A DNA stretch of 64,000 nt, taken from Xylanibacter rarus (GTDB taxonomy: Bacteria > Bacteroidota > Bacteroidia > Bacteroidales > Bacteroidaceae). Of this stretch, positions 16,850-25,618 are shown in pieces (position 1 is the first letter of the stretch; every line of letters begins with the position of its first letter). The notes under the pieces are model-generated. The model did not search any database. It was not told the DNA's origin and saw only the letters and a program-made list of their open reading frames with translations. Location of the stretch: NCBI RefSeq assembly GCF_001275135.1, contig NZ_LFQU01000013.1, forward strand, positions 35,292 to 99,291. The letters are read 5' to 3'. The translations under genes were made by a program, and so were the position numbers.

Positions 16850-16866
16850 AATTTTTTCCTCTTCAC

Positions 16867-18183
16867 TTATTTCACCGTCAGTGTTATTATTCGGTCTATC
16901 GCCGGCGTAAGGTCGGCAGTGTGCAGCACTACGCCGCCGCTTACGTTTTCATGACTTATCTTTTTGCCTGTATCAAATAATACGGCGCTCTTCACTTTGC
17001 CTTTCAGCGGCAGCAATATCATCTTCGGCATGTCGTCGGCAAGGATGTGCACATAAAGCTTGTTGCCGCTGCGCGTCGTGGTGCCCCATTCGGCAGTCAT
17101 CACGTCGCCTGCCGTGGTGGCATACACCGTTTCGCCATATTCAGACAGCCACTTGCCCATGCTCTTAAGGCGCTCAAGAGCCACAGCCGGCAGTTGTCCG
17201 TCAGGCTGCGGCCCTATGTTCATAAGCAGGTTGGCACCCTTGCCGGCAGCCCTCACGAGCAGTCTTACGAGCGTTGTGTCCGACTTGTAGTTCTGGTCGC
17301 TCACCTTATATCCCCACATTCCGTTCATCGTCTGACATGTTTCCAGCGGCAGACTGCCTATCTCGCTTTCGTCAGAAAGGCCCGCAGTGTTCTCGCCCGG
17401 CAGGTCGCGCTCAAACATCTGGAAGTCTTCGCCCTCAACCGGCGCTCTGTGGTGGTTGTTGCCTATGAGGCATGCCGGCTGCAGGCGGTGTATCATGGCA
17501 TACTGCTCGCCAAGTCGCCAGTCGAAGTCGGGCTTGTCCCACACTCCGTCAAACCATATTGCGCCTATCTCGCCGTAGTTGGTCAGCAGCTCGGTCAGCT
17601 GGTTGTTCATAAACTCATAGTAGCTCTCCCAATTGCCGTGGTTCTTTCTGCCCGTCCTGTGGCCCGTGTTGCCCAGCGGATAGTAGTCTTCGCGCGTCCA
17701 GTCGAGGTGAGAGTAATACAGATGAAGCTTTATGCCCTGCTTGTGGCACTCGTCTGCCAGCTCCTTTATCACGTCGCGTCCGAAGGGCGTGGCGTCAACA
17801 ATGTTATAGTCGGAATATTTTGTGTCGAACATCGAGAAGCCGTCGTGGTGGCGTGTTGTGATGCATATATACCGCGCTCCTGCCTCCTTGATGGCCTTAA
17901 CCCATTCGCTCGCGTTGAAGCGCGAGGGGTAGAAAGCCGATGCGGCCTTGGCATACTCGTGGCAGTTGAGCCCGCCGCTGTTGAGATACCACTCACCCTG
18001 TCCGAAAAGGCTGTAGATGCCCCAATGGAGGAATATCCCGAACTTGTTGTCGCTAAACTCTTTGCGCGCCTTCAGGTTTTCGGGCGCCGGCACGTAGCCT
18101 GCCTTTTGCGCATGCGCCATGCCCGGCATGAGCAATGCGGCCAGGCATAATGCCATAAAAGTCCTTTTAAAATGTTTTTCCAT
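16867..18183 (-). CDS. Alpha-L-fucosidase (GH29), secreted
   Basis: This glycosidase removes terminal alpha-L-fucose, for example from mucin or milk glycans. The 438 residues have a signal peptide (cleavage near AHAQ, about residue 25) and the GH29 barrel: FGIFLHWGIYSLFGQGEWY, ITTRHHDGFSMFDTKYSDYN and EIGAIWFDGVWDKPDF, with Asp212 as the expected nucleophile. A short C-terminal beta domain follows. It is at the short end for the family and lacks extra carbohydrate-binding modules. It stands alone, with no linked SusC/SusD pair here. A -7-like box (TATATTTG, minus strand) lies at 18311-18318. Confidence 0.93.
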   Translation of the reverse strand: MEKHFKRTFMALCLAALLMPGMAHAQKAGYVPAPENLKARKEFSDNKFGIFLHWGIYSLFGQGEWYLNSGGLNCHEYAKAASAFYPSRFNASEWVKAIKEAGARYICITTRHHDGFSMFDTKYSDYNIVDATPFGRDVIKELADECHKQGIKLHLYYSHLDWTREDYYPLGNTGHRTGRKNHGNWESYYEFMNNQLTELLTNYGEIGAIWFDGVWDKPDFDWRLGEQYAMIHRLQPACLIGNNHHRAPVEGEDFQMFERDLPGENTAGLSDESEIGSLPLETCQTMNGMWGYKVSDQNYKSDTTLVRLLVRAAGKGANLLMNIGPQPDGQLPAVALERLKSMGKWLSEYGETVYATTAGDVMTAEWGTTTRSGNKLYVHILADDMPKMILLPLKGKVKSAVLFDTGKKISHENVSGGVVLHTADLTPAIDRIITLTVK

Positions 18184-19239
18184 AATATTATATTATTTGT
18201 GCATAGTGATGTTTCAGCCGTTATGTCCGCAAGCATCTTTCCGTCTGCATGTCGGCTTTCTCATGCCTGTCTTCTTCGTGCCGTATGGCTAGGCAGGGCA
18301 GGGGAGCATGCAAATATACGAATCTTAATTTATAATTCATAATTCACAATTCATAATTCACGATCGGCTTTCGCCTAACTTTGTTTCGTAATTCATAATT
18401 CCTGTTAGTGCAATGCCGCACATTGTTCTTTGGTTCTTTTCGCTCAGCTTCATTATGGTCTTTTGTCAGCTTTTCTTACATGATTCAGTCCACTTAACGC
18501 TCTCAGAATGGCGATGCTCGTCACGAATCCGTGATTTGGCGCGAAAAACGGCGAAAAATGCGCGTTTTCACTAACCTGTTGTCGTTCAGTGCTTTATGCT
18601 GTTTTAAAGACAAAAGCTTAACAGTTAAAAAATATTACTTTGCCGTTTACGGTGCAAAAGTGGCCCGTTTCCGTTGCAAGACATGCCTGTTTTTTATCCG
18701 TAGACCATGCTTTTACGTCTCAAAAAGTTCATGTTTAAGCCTTTTATTCAGTCTTGTCTGTGAACGTATGTTAATGCTCCGCCGCTTTTGTCTGAATTAA
18801 TTAACATCCGTTATACTCTGTTTTTCTAGATTGGAAAAATATTTTGTCCTAAGTTTTTACCACGAAGTGATGTTCCTTAAGTGAAGAGCAGGCAGGCGCT
18901 GAGCGCAATTAAAAAATAAAGATCAAAACCTCTTACGAAAGTGAAGAATGAAGAATTCAAATGTATTATATAAGGAAATCCTGGCAGGCACTACAGCATC
19001 ATATCAGCATCTGTAAAGGCTCAGAGTGTCTAATATTTATACACCGCTGTCAAATATTTAGACACATGCAAAAATACGAAATACGGTTATCTCGTTGATT
19101 AACAGAGAGATACATATCATGGCATGATTTTAGCAATAATTTTATTGAATTGAATGTAAAATAAAGCCACTGTGCAGCAGACAAGACACCGACACAAATC
19201 CGGCAATTCTGCGTGCATGGCGAAAAGAGATATTTGCTT
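18184..19239. other. Divergent intergenic region
   Basis: No gene is supported in this 1-kb gap. It holds low-complexity ATTCATAATT filler (about 18325-18400), a decayed four-unit dyad array (18655-18738), a half-arm-like GTGAAGAATGAAGAATTC word (18941-18958) and leader sequence of the following outer-membrane protein. An open frame at 18531-18800 crosses the decayed array and looks spurious. Confidence 0.55.
18655..18738. repeat. Dyad array 3, decayed (4 x 22 bp)
   Basis: Arms are eroded, but units still fall at 18655, 18677, 18699 and 18721, an exact 22-bp register over 84 bp. Examples are CAAAAGT/CGTTTCC and CGTAGAC/CTTTTAC. Confidence 0.5.
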
Positions 19240-21354
19240 ATGAAAAACATCATTTTATTTCTAACAACGCTATTGCCGTTTTCGATAGATGTTTGTGCCG
19301 TGGCTAATGAAAATAACGGCGTTGTGTCTGATTCGGCTGTCATAGACTCCATAAACCGCGACATGAGTCTCGACAACATAACTGTGGTTACATCGAGAAT
19401 AAGGCAGAAGGCCAACGGATTCTCATTGAACCTGACCAACAGTAAACTCTCGGATATGTTGACCATGGACCAGATGCTGTCGCTGCTGCCTTATGTTAGC
19501 TCGACAGACGGCTCTGTATCTATATACAACCAGGCCGCAAGCGCCATTTATATAGATGGAGTCAAGATTGTTAACCGTGAACAGCTCAAGATGCTGCGCC
19601 CGGAACTGATAGAGCGCATAGAGGTCGACTATTTCAACAACGGCTCAGAGAGTGCGGGCAATCCCGGCGGAATAATGAGAATCTGGCTGAAACACAGAGA
19701 AAAGGGTTATCTGATAGGCATCGGAGGCGAGACGTCGGCAAAGACAGAAAACGGATATGACGGCTACGGCTTTAAGAGTTATCAGATGGGAAGCACAGGA
19801 CGGTTTACTATATATAACGCCGTTATGTACGACAGGGGCTTGTCAAGCGAAAAATACAGAACATATACGCAGTCGGGTTCAGGCATGTCTGTGAGCGATG
19901 AAAAATATATGAACAATTCTAACACCTTCGGCGACTGGCTCAGCATCACAGCCGACGCTGGACATAACCGGCAGGTGGGAATAACGGCCGGCGTGTCATA
20001 TCTCAGAAACAAGGGTACGCTTGGGGCCGACATAAACGAGACAGCTGAAGGGCAGACGGCTGATTACGGCACCGTTACGTGGAGGCCGCAGACCAACCTT
20101 ACGCTGAACGGAACGGCATTCTACAACTGGAAGATAAACGACAGAGGATCGAACCTTAATGTCACGGCCGACTACCTTTGGTACAAGAGAAACCGTGAAG
20201 ACAACTATAATGTGATAGCCTCGGCTGGTTTGAGGCCGGGCTATTCGCAAAATGCCGACAATTATACAAAACTGCTGCGTGTAAAGTCTACATGGCAGAA
20301 CGTACAGCAGAACGGAAACACACTGACGACAGGACTTGACTATAAACTGACTGATTTTAGCGAGACAGAGCATGTGATGAGTATGCGTCAGAGCGTTACA
20401 GACCATGAGCCGGCAATATTCGCATCATATTCCGGAGCGGCAGGCAAACTGTCGTATAACGCAAACTTGAGGGTGCAGTATAACAATCTGAAAGTAACTG
20501 CCAACGGACTGACAGATAAACGCGACTACTGGAGTCTGTGTCCTTCGGCAGTGCTGAGATATGAGCTGAGCCGCAAACACCGGCATAACGTCAGTCTTAG
20601 CTATCAGCGCACTGTCTACGGGTTGCCTTACGACGGAATAAGCACATACAGAGTGTACGACGGAGCCAACCACTACAGCATGGGAAACCCTTATCTGGAT
20701 GTCCCGTCGAGACATATGGTTGACTTAAGGCTGTCGCTGTTCAACCAGTTTGACGTAAGACTCTCGTATACGAAAGAGGAAAAAAGCACATTCTATGCTG
20801 AAGAAGCTGATCCTGACAATCCGGGAAGTACACGCTCTGTGTTGCGCAACAGCGACGGCGCAGATACGAAGATGATACTCGTACAATGGGCCAAGTATCC
20901 TACAAAGTGGTTATACTTCAAGGTTTCGGGATATGCAGCATGGGATACGTTCCGGCAGCCTGAATACGGATACAGCAACAAGTTCAGATGGTATCTGTAT
21001 GCTACTTGCACCATGTGGCTGAAACATAACTGGATTATAAACATAGACGGTGCATACGACCCGGAAAAATATTTTAACGGCGAGACTTATATGAACACTG
21101 TATGGAATGTAGGTATGACTGTTGCCAAGAGCTTCATGAAAAAGAGGCTGCAAGTAGGACTCACCGTTACGCCACCGTACACTCCGCGCGTAACAAAAGT
21201 AACCAAGAACGACCTGGCTTACAGACGCGAGAAACTCAGTCATGGGGCCTATATAGGACTAAAGCTGTCGTACACAATATCAGGCGGAAAACTACGTCAG
21301 CGTAAGAAGGCACAGAGCATACAGCAGTATGAGGAGCAGAAGCACGACTATTGA
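19240..21354 (+). CDS. Outer-membrane beta-barrel protein, TonB-receptor-like
   Basis: 704 residues from the ATG at 19240, which gives a clean signal peptide (MKNIILFLTTLLPFSIDVCA). An N-terminal plug-like domain (about 45-150) includes VTSRIRQKANGFSLNL, then AIYIDGVKIVNREQLKMLRPELIERIEV and GNPGGIMRIWL, the hallmarks of a receptor plug. The rest is a long barrel rich in aromatic and Gly/Asn strands. A carboxypeptidase-like leading domain and a clear TonB box are not evident, so it belongs to the shorter barrel family seen in Bacteroidota. The substrate is unknown and no SusD partner is adjacent. Confidence 0.8.
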   Translation: MKNIILFLTTLLPFSIDVCAVANENNGVVSDSAVIDSINRDMSLDNITVVTSRIRQKANGFSLNLTNSKLSDMLTMDQMLSLLPYVSSTDGSVSIYNQAASAIYIDGVKIVNREQLKMLRPELIERIEVDYFNNGSESAGNPGGIMRIWLKHREKGYLIGIGGETSAKTENGYDGYGFKSYQMGSTGRFTIYNAVMYDRGLSSEKYRTYTQSGSGMSVSDEKYMNNSNTFGDWLSITADAGHNRQVGITAGVSYLRNKGTLGADINETAEGQTADYGTVTWRPQTNLTLNGTAFYNWKINDRGSNLNVTADYLWYKRNREDNYNVIASAGLRPGYSQNADNYTKLLRVKSTWQNVQQNGNTLTTGLDYKLTDFSETEHVMSMRQSVTDHEPAIFASYSGAAGKLSYNANLRVQYNNLKVTANGLTDKRDYWSLCPSAVLRYELSRKHRHNVSLSYQRTVYGLPYDGISTYRVYDGANHYSMGNPYLDVPSRHMVDLRLSLFNQFDVRLSYTKEEKSTFYAEEADPDNPGSTRSVLRNSDGADTKMILVQWAKYPTKWLYFKVSGYAAWDTFRQPEYGYSNKFRWYLYATCTMWLKHNWIINIDGAYDPEKYFNGETYMNTVWNVGMTVAKSFMKKRLQVGLTVTPPYTPRVTKVTKNDLAYRREKLSHGAYIGLKLSYTISGGKLRQRKKAQSIQQYEEQKHDY

Positions 21355-21551
21355 TTTCAGTATGAATCACCATGCCATTGTGGCGTTATGTCGCTACATG
21401 AAACGTTTTGCATGAGCTGCGTGCTGTAGAGTCAGAAGTTGAATGGTATTATAATTATGGCGCAACTGCGGTCTATGCCGTGGCTACGCCATTCTTTTTT
21501 CATTAATAATTATTTTATAGAAGATGATGCTGTAACGGCATCTGTGTATGC

Positions 21552-22280
21552 TCAATCGGCAAACAGCTCCTTAAGCACCTGCAGCGACTTCAGCTCTGGC
21601 AGTTCGGGCATGTGTATGCGGTAATAGCTTATTATGGTGTCCACCATCCTGTTGCGGTCAAAGTGCGACATGCGGTAAAGGTGCATCGTGGCATAGTTCA
21701 TGCGCAGCAGCAGTCCTATCTTGCGCGCGTCGTCAGGACTGAGCACGTCGACGTGCATCGGCCTTTGACGGCAGAAGCAGCTGCTCCTCATGTCGAACCA
21801 GTCGCCCGGCTCGTAGTTGTCTGTATTGGGATAAAATCCGAGAAATCTCGACAGGCGCATCATGAACACAATGTGGAAGTTGGCAAAGCCCTCGCCGCAT
21901 CCGTCGAGCCATCTGATGCTGTTCTCTATATATGAGAATGTGGTTGGGTCGGTCTGCTCGCGGCGTGTGGTGCAGCGCAGAAATTCGGCCATGAAGAGCG
22001 AGATGGCCGTTTTGTATGGGTTAAACGGTATCGACGTGAAGGGCACCGCTATGCGTGCGTCCTTCAGCCGCTGCAGTCTGGCGTTCTGTCTTATGTCGAT
22101 GTCGGTGTCGAGAATGAACAGCGGCTGGAAGTATTGCTTCTTGAGCTTGCCCCTTGCCGATGTCGGAATCTTTATAATGCACGACGTTCTGCCGCATGTT
22201 TCGGTGAGAAAGTCAACAATCATCTGTTGCTCTCCATATTTGAACGAATGCAGCACTAAAGCCCTTGTTTTTGTTATCAT
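21552..22280 (-). CDS. recO: DNA repair protein RecO
   Basis: RecO works with RecF and RecR to load RecA on SSB-coated gaps. The 242 residues have the N-terminal OB-fold opening ITKTRALVLHSFKYGEQQMIVDFLTE, then a helical domain with FMAEFLRCTTR and the motif FANFHIVFMMRLSRFLGFYPN. A Cys pair (CFC) is all that remains of the zinc motif found in some relatives. It is divergent from the tRNA-Glu–rpsT unit. Confidence 0.92.
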   Translation of the reverse strand: MITKTRALVLHSFKYGEQQMIVDFLTETCGRTSCIIKIPTSARGKLKKQYFQPLFILDTDIDIRQNARLQRLKDARIAVPFTSIPFNPYKTAISLFMAEFLRCTTRREQTDPTTFSYIENSIRWLDGCGEGFANFHIVFMMRLSRFLGFYPNTDNYEPGDWFDMRSSCFCRQRPMHVDVLSPDDARKIGLLLRMNYATMHLYRMSHFDRNRMVDTIISYYRIHMPELPELKSLQVLKELFAD

Positions 22281-22333
22281 ATCTGCAAAAATACAAGAAT
22301 TTTATGGTTTTTGATAAAAAAGTTGCAGAAAAA

Positions 22334-22365
22334 TTTGGAGGTTTAAAATAAAACCACTACCTTTG
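22334..22365 (+). promoter_or_regulatory. Promoter of tRNA-Glu–rpsT
   Basis: TTTG (22334-22337), 20-base spacer, TACCTTTG (22358-22365): an exact match to the Bacteroidota housekeeping promoter, 20 bases before the tRNA. Confidence 0.75.
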
Positions 22366-22384
22366 CACCGCAAATTTATCAAAT

Positions 22385-22457
22385 GGTCCCTTCGTCTATC
22401 GGCTAGGACGAGAGATTTTCATTCTCTAAAGAGGAGTTCGACTCTCCTAGGGACTAC
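22385..22457 (+). tRNA. tRNA-Glu (anticodon TTC)
   Basis: The acceptor arm GGTCCCT (22385-22391) pairs with AGGGACT (22449-22455) with one G·U. The D-arm is TCTATCGGCTAGGA, the anticodon stem is GAGAG/CTCTC with loop ATTTTCA reading TTC, and the T-arm has GGAG TTCGACT CTCC. It shares a promoter with rpsT, which starts 30 bases downstream. Confidence 0.96.
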
Positions 22458-22486
22458 TAACAAAATAAAAAGGAATAATAACAAAG

Positions 22487-22741
22487 ATGGCAAACCACAA
22501 ATCATCAGTTAAGAGAATCCGTCAGGAGAAGAAAAGAACATTGCACAATAGATATTATGCAAAGACAATGCGTAATGCAGTGCGTAAGCTGCGCGCTATA
22601 ACAGACAAGGAAGAAGCTCTGAAGCTGTATCCTAGTGTACAGAAGATGCTTGATAAGCTGGCTAAGACCAATATCATCCACAAGAACAAGGCTTCTAATC
22701 TTAAGTCAAAGCTGGCGTGCCACATCAGCAAATTGGGATAA
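22487..22741 (+). CDS. rpsT: 30S ribosomal protein S20
   Basis: 84 residues, highly basic, opening [28 protein letters not shown] after the Met, and continuing with helices including [26 protein letters not shown], a clear S20 pattern. It binds 16S rRNA early in 30S assembly. It is apparently co-transcribed with the upstream tRNA-Glu and followed by a terminator. Confidence 0.97.
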   Translation: MANHKSSVKRIRQEKKRTLHNRYYAKTMRNAVRKLRAITDKEEALKLYPSVQKMLDKLAKTNIIHKNKASNLKSKLACHISKLG

Positions 22742-22765
22742 ATTAAATTATAAATAAGAGACAAT

Positions 22766-22803
22766 AAGGGCTGTGATCAACAAAGATTGCAGCCTTTTTT
22801 GTT
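22766..22803 (+). terminator. Terminator after rpsT
   Basis: An imperfect stem (22766-22778 with 22785-22796, one bulge and G·U pairs) is followed by a run of T. Confidence 0.7.
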
Positions 22804-23011
22804 GTTTGCCGGTTTGCTCCTTTCCTTTCTTGTGTTTTTATTGTTGTCATGAGCGTCATGAAGCATGGTGCATGACAGCGTGTGGCACCGCTTTGGCTGC
22901 CGTTTCGGGCTTTTGCCGTAATATTGTGGGCAAAGGTGCTTATGGTGTAGTTAAACACCGTCATTTCACTTTTTTATAGTTAAAAGCCTTCGCCGTGTCG
23001 CAGATTTTTTG

Positions 23012-23019
23012 TATATTTG
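23012..23019 (+). promoter_or_regulatory. Probable -7 box for gyrB
   Basis: TATATTTG (TAnnTTTG), 25 bases before the gyrB ATG. The remaining rpsT–gyrB gap shows no other feature. Confidence 0.5.
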
Positions 23020-23043
23020 CACGTTAATTTACATTGAAGCGAA

Positions 23044-25017
23044 ATGGCAGAAAATCAAATCAACGAGAATAATTATTCAGCCAGTAACATACAGGTGCTT
23101 GAAGGCCTTGAGGCCGTGCGCAAGCGTCCGGCAATGTACATAGGCGACATCAGCGAGAAGGGTCTTCACCACTTGGTGAACGAGACAGTGGACAACTCTA
23201 TCGATGAGGCCATGGCCGGATACTGTACCCATATTGAAGTTACGATAAACGAAGACAACTCTATAACCGTGCAGGACAACGGTCGTGGTATCCCTGTGGA
23301 TGAACACGAAAAACTGCATAAGTCGGCTCTTGAAGTGGTAATGACCGTGCTGCATGCGGGCGGTAAGTTCGACAAAGGCTCATACAAGGTGTCAGGAGGT
23401 CTGCACGGTGTGGGTGTGTCGTGCGTCAACGCGCTTTCTACACACATGCTGTCACAGGTGTTCCGCGACGGAAAGATATATCAGCAGGAGTATGAGAAGG
23501 GTAAGCCGCTGTATCCTGTAAAGGTGGTTGGCGAGACTGAGCTGCGCGGTACACGCCAGCAGTTCTGGCCAGACCCTACAATATTCACCACGACACTGTA
23601 TAAATACGACATAATAGCCAAGCGTATGCGCGAGCTGGCATATCTTAACGCCGGCATAAAGATTACGCTTACAGACCTTCGTCCCGACGAGGAAGGCAAG
23701 ACAAGGCAGGAAGTGTTCCATGCCAAGGACGGACTGAAAGAGTTTGTGCGCTATATCGACCGTCACCGCACACATCTGTTCGATGACGTTATCTATCTGA
23801 AGACAGAGAAGCAGGGCATACCTATCGAGGTGGCTGTGATGTATAACACTGACTACAGCGAGAACATCCATTCATACGTGAACAACATCAACACCATCGA
23901 AGGCGGTACGCATCTCGTAGGTTTCCGCATGGCGCTGACACGTACTTTGAAGAAATATGCCGACAACGACCCTGTTATATCAAAGCAGATCGAGAAGGCA
24001 AAGATAGAGATTGCAGGCGAGGACTTCCGCGAAGGACTTACGGCCGTTATCTCGATAAAGGTGGCTGAGCCGCAGTTTGAAGGTCAGACAAAGACAAAAC
24101 TGGGCAACAGCGAGGTTACCGGAGCCGTTCAGCAGGCTGTGTCAGAGGCTCTGACATATTATCTCGAGGAACATCCGAAGGAGGCAAAGCAGATATGCGA
24201 CAAGGTGATACTGGCTGCAACGGCACGTATCGCGGCACGCAAGGCACGCGAGAGCGTTCAGCGCAAGAATCCTATGACCGGAGGCGGTCTGCCCGGAAAG
24301 CTTGCTGACTGCTCAAACAAAGACCCGAAGGAATGCGAGATATTCCTCGTCGAGGGAGACTCGGCCGGCGGTTCTGCCAAGCAGGGACGCGACCGCTACA
24401 CACAGGCCATACTACCGCTGCGCGGAAAGATTCTTAACGTGGAGAAGGTTATGTGGCACAAGGTGTTCGAGAGCGAGTCGGTTATGAACATCATACAGAG
24501 TATAGGTGTGCGCTTCGGCGTTGACGGCGAGGACGACAAGGAGGCAAACATCGAAAAGTTGCGCTATGACAAGATTATCATAATGACCGATGCCGACGTC
24601 GATGGTTCACACATCGACACCCTTATAATGACTCTGTTCTACCGCTTCATGCCTAAGGTTATTCAGGACGGACATCTCTATATAGCCACTCCGCCGCTTT
24701 ATCTCTGCACATATAAGAACAAGGTGAAGGAGTATTGCTATACCGACCAGCAGCGCCAGGCATTCCTCGACAAGTATGGTAACGGCGTTGACGACGGCAA
24801 GAGCATACACACTCAGCGATATAAAGGTTTGGGTGAGATGAACCCGGAGCAGCTTTGGGAGACGACAATGAATCCCGAGACACGTCTGCTGAAACAGGTT
24901 ACGATAGAGAATGCCGCAGAGGCCGACGAGATATTCTCAATGCTTATGGGCGACGACGTTGAACCGCGACGCCAGTTTATCGAGCAGAACGCCACATACG
25001 CAAACATCGATGCTTAA
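23044..25017 (+). CDS. gyrB: DNA gyrase subunit B
   Basis: The ATPase and Toprim subunit of gyrase, which introduces negative supercoils with GyrA. The 657 residues carry VLEGLEAVRKRPAMYIGD, the ATP-site NETVDNSIDEA, DNGRGIPV and GGLHGVGVSCVNALS, then Toprim motifs EGDSAGGSAKQGRDR and DADVDGSHI, and the end motif QRYKGLGEMNPEQLWETTM. The last is typical of GyrB; ParE is less likely. The Lys/Asp insertions of proteobacterial GyrB are absent. Confidence 0.96.
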   Translation: MAENQINENNYSASNIQVLEGLEAVRKRPAMYIGDISEKGLHHLVNETVDNSIDEAMAGYCTHIEVTINEDNSITVQDNGRGIPVDEHEKLHKSALEVVMTVLHAGGKFDKGSYKVSGGLHGVGVSCVNALSTHMLSQVFRDGKIYQQEYEKGKPLYPVKVVGETELRGTRQQFWPDPTIFTTTLYKYDIIAKRMRELAYLNAGIKITLTDLRPDEEGKTRQEVFHAKDGLKEFVRYIDRHRTHLFDDVIYLKTEKQGIPIEVAVMYNTDYSENIHSYVNNINTIEGGTHLVGFRMALTRTLKKYADNDPVISKQIEKAKIEIAGEDFREGLTAVISIKVAEPQFEGQTKTKLGNSEVTGAVQQAVSEALTYYLEEHPKEAKQICDKVILAATARIAARKARESVQRKNPMTGGGLPGKLADCSNKDPKECEIFLVEGDSAGGSAKQGRDRYTQAILPLRGKILNVEKVMWHKVFESESVMNIIQSIGVRFGVDGEDDKEANIEKLRYDKIIIMTDADVDGSHIDTLIMTLFYRFMPKVIQDGHLYIATPPLYLCTYKNKVKEYCYTDQQRQAFLDKYGNGVDDGKSIHTQRYKGLGEMNPEQLWETTMNPETRLLKQVTIENAAEADEIFSMLMGDDVEPRRQFIEQNATYANIDA

Positions 25018-25618
25018 GGCGTAATAATAAATATTCAGATATAATCCGTACGTAATTAGATTTTACGTGCGGATTTTTTTATTCCTAATCTGTCATTATA
25101 TCTGTCTTTCTAAACTGTAATTAGAATCCTACAGAATTTAAAGAGAATCGCTGCATGCTTTTTCGCTGCCATGATGGATATGTAAAGAAAGGGTTGATGG
25201 AAATAGAAAACATAAAGAAGACAGAAACATCAACGTACTTGTTTTGCAAAATCATATTTTGGCAGGTCTATGACTGATTAGATTTTAATCGGCAAATTTA
25301 TGGTTCCTGCTGTTGTATAGATTCTTATTTGTTCTTTTTCTTGTTTCTTTTTTTATTGCCATGGTTGTCATGTTTACATAAAAGCGGCGACAATCTTTTT
25401 TGCAAAACAATGTTTTGTCAGAATTCATAATGATTGGTTTTTACTTTTTTTGAAATTTGTCCGGTCCCTTTATTGTGTTGTAAATCAGAATGTTATATTA
25501 TATCTTAATTTTTTTAACATTCGTGTCCGGCGTATTGTCCTGTAGAAAAAGTATAAAGATATTATTTAGATTTGTAATTTTACGCACAGATTCGTAAGTT
25601 AAACTAAATATTTATATT
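25018..25618. other. A+T-rich intergenic region
   Basis: It contains the gyrB terminator and, at 25567-25574, TAGATTTG, a -7-like box 45 bases before the next gene. Between these I see no gene or RNA. Confidence 0.5.
25043..25082 (+). terminator. Terminator after gyrB
   Basis: A 13-bp stem (25043-25055 with 25063-25075, AATCCGTACGTAA, one G·U) is followed by a T-run. Confidence 0.85.

Noticed and set aside
17047-18150. A 367-codon plus-strand frame opposite the fucosidase
   Set aside because: The GH29 motifs on the other strand are unambiguous.
16867-18183. A polysaccharide utilisation locus around the fucosidase
   Set aside because: No SusC/SusD pair or further glycosidases are adjacent; the barrel gene at 19240 is divergent and separated by 1 kb.
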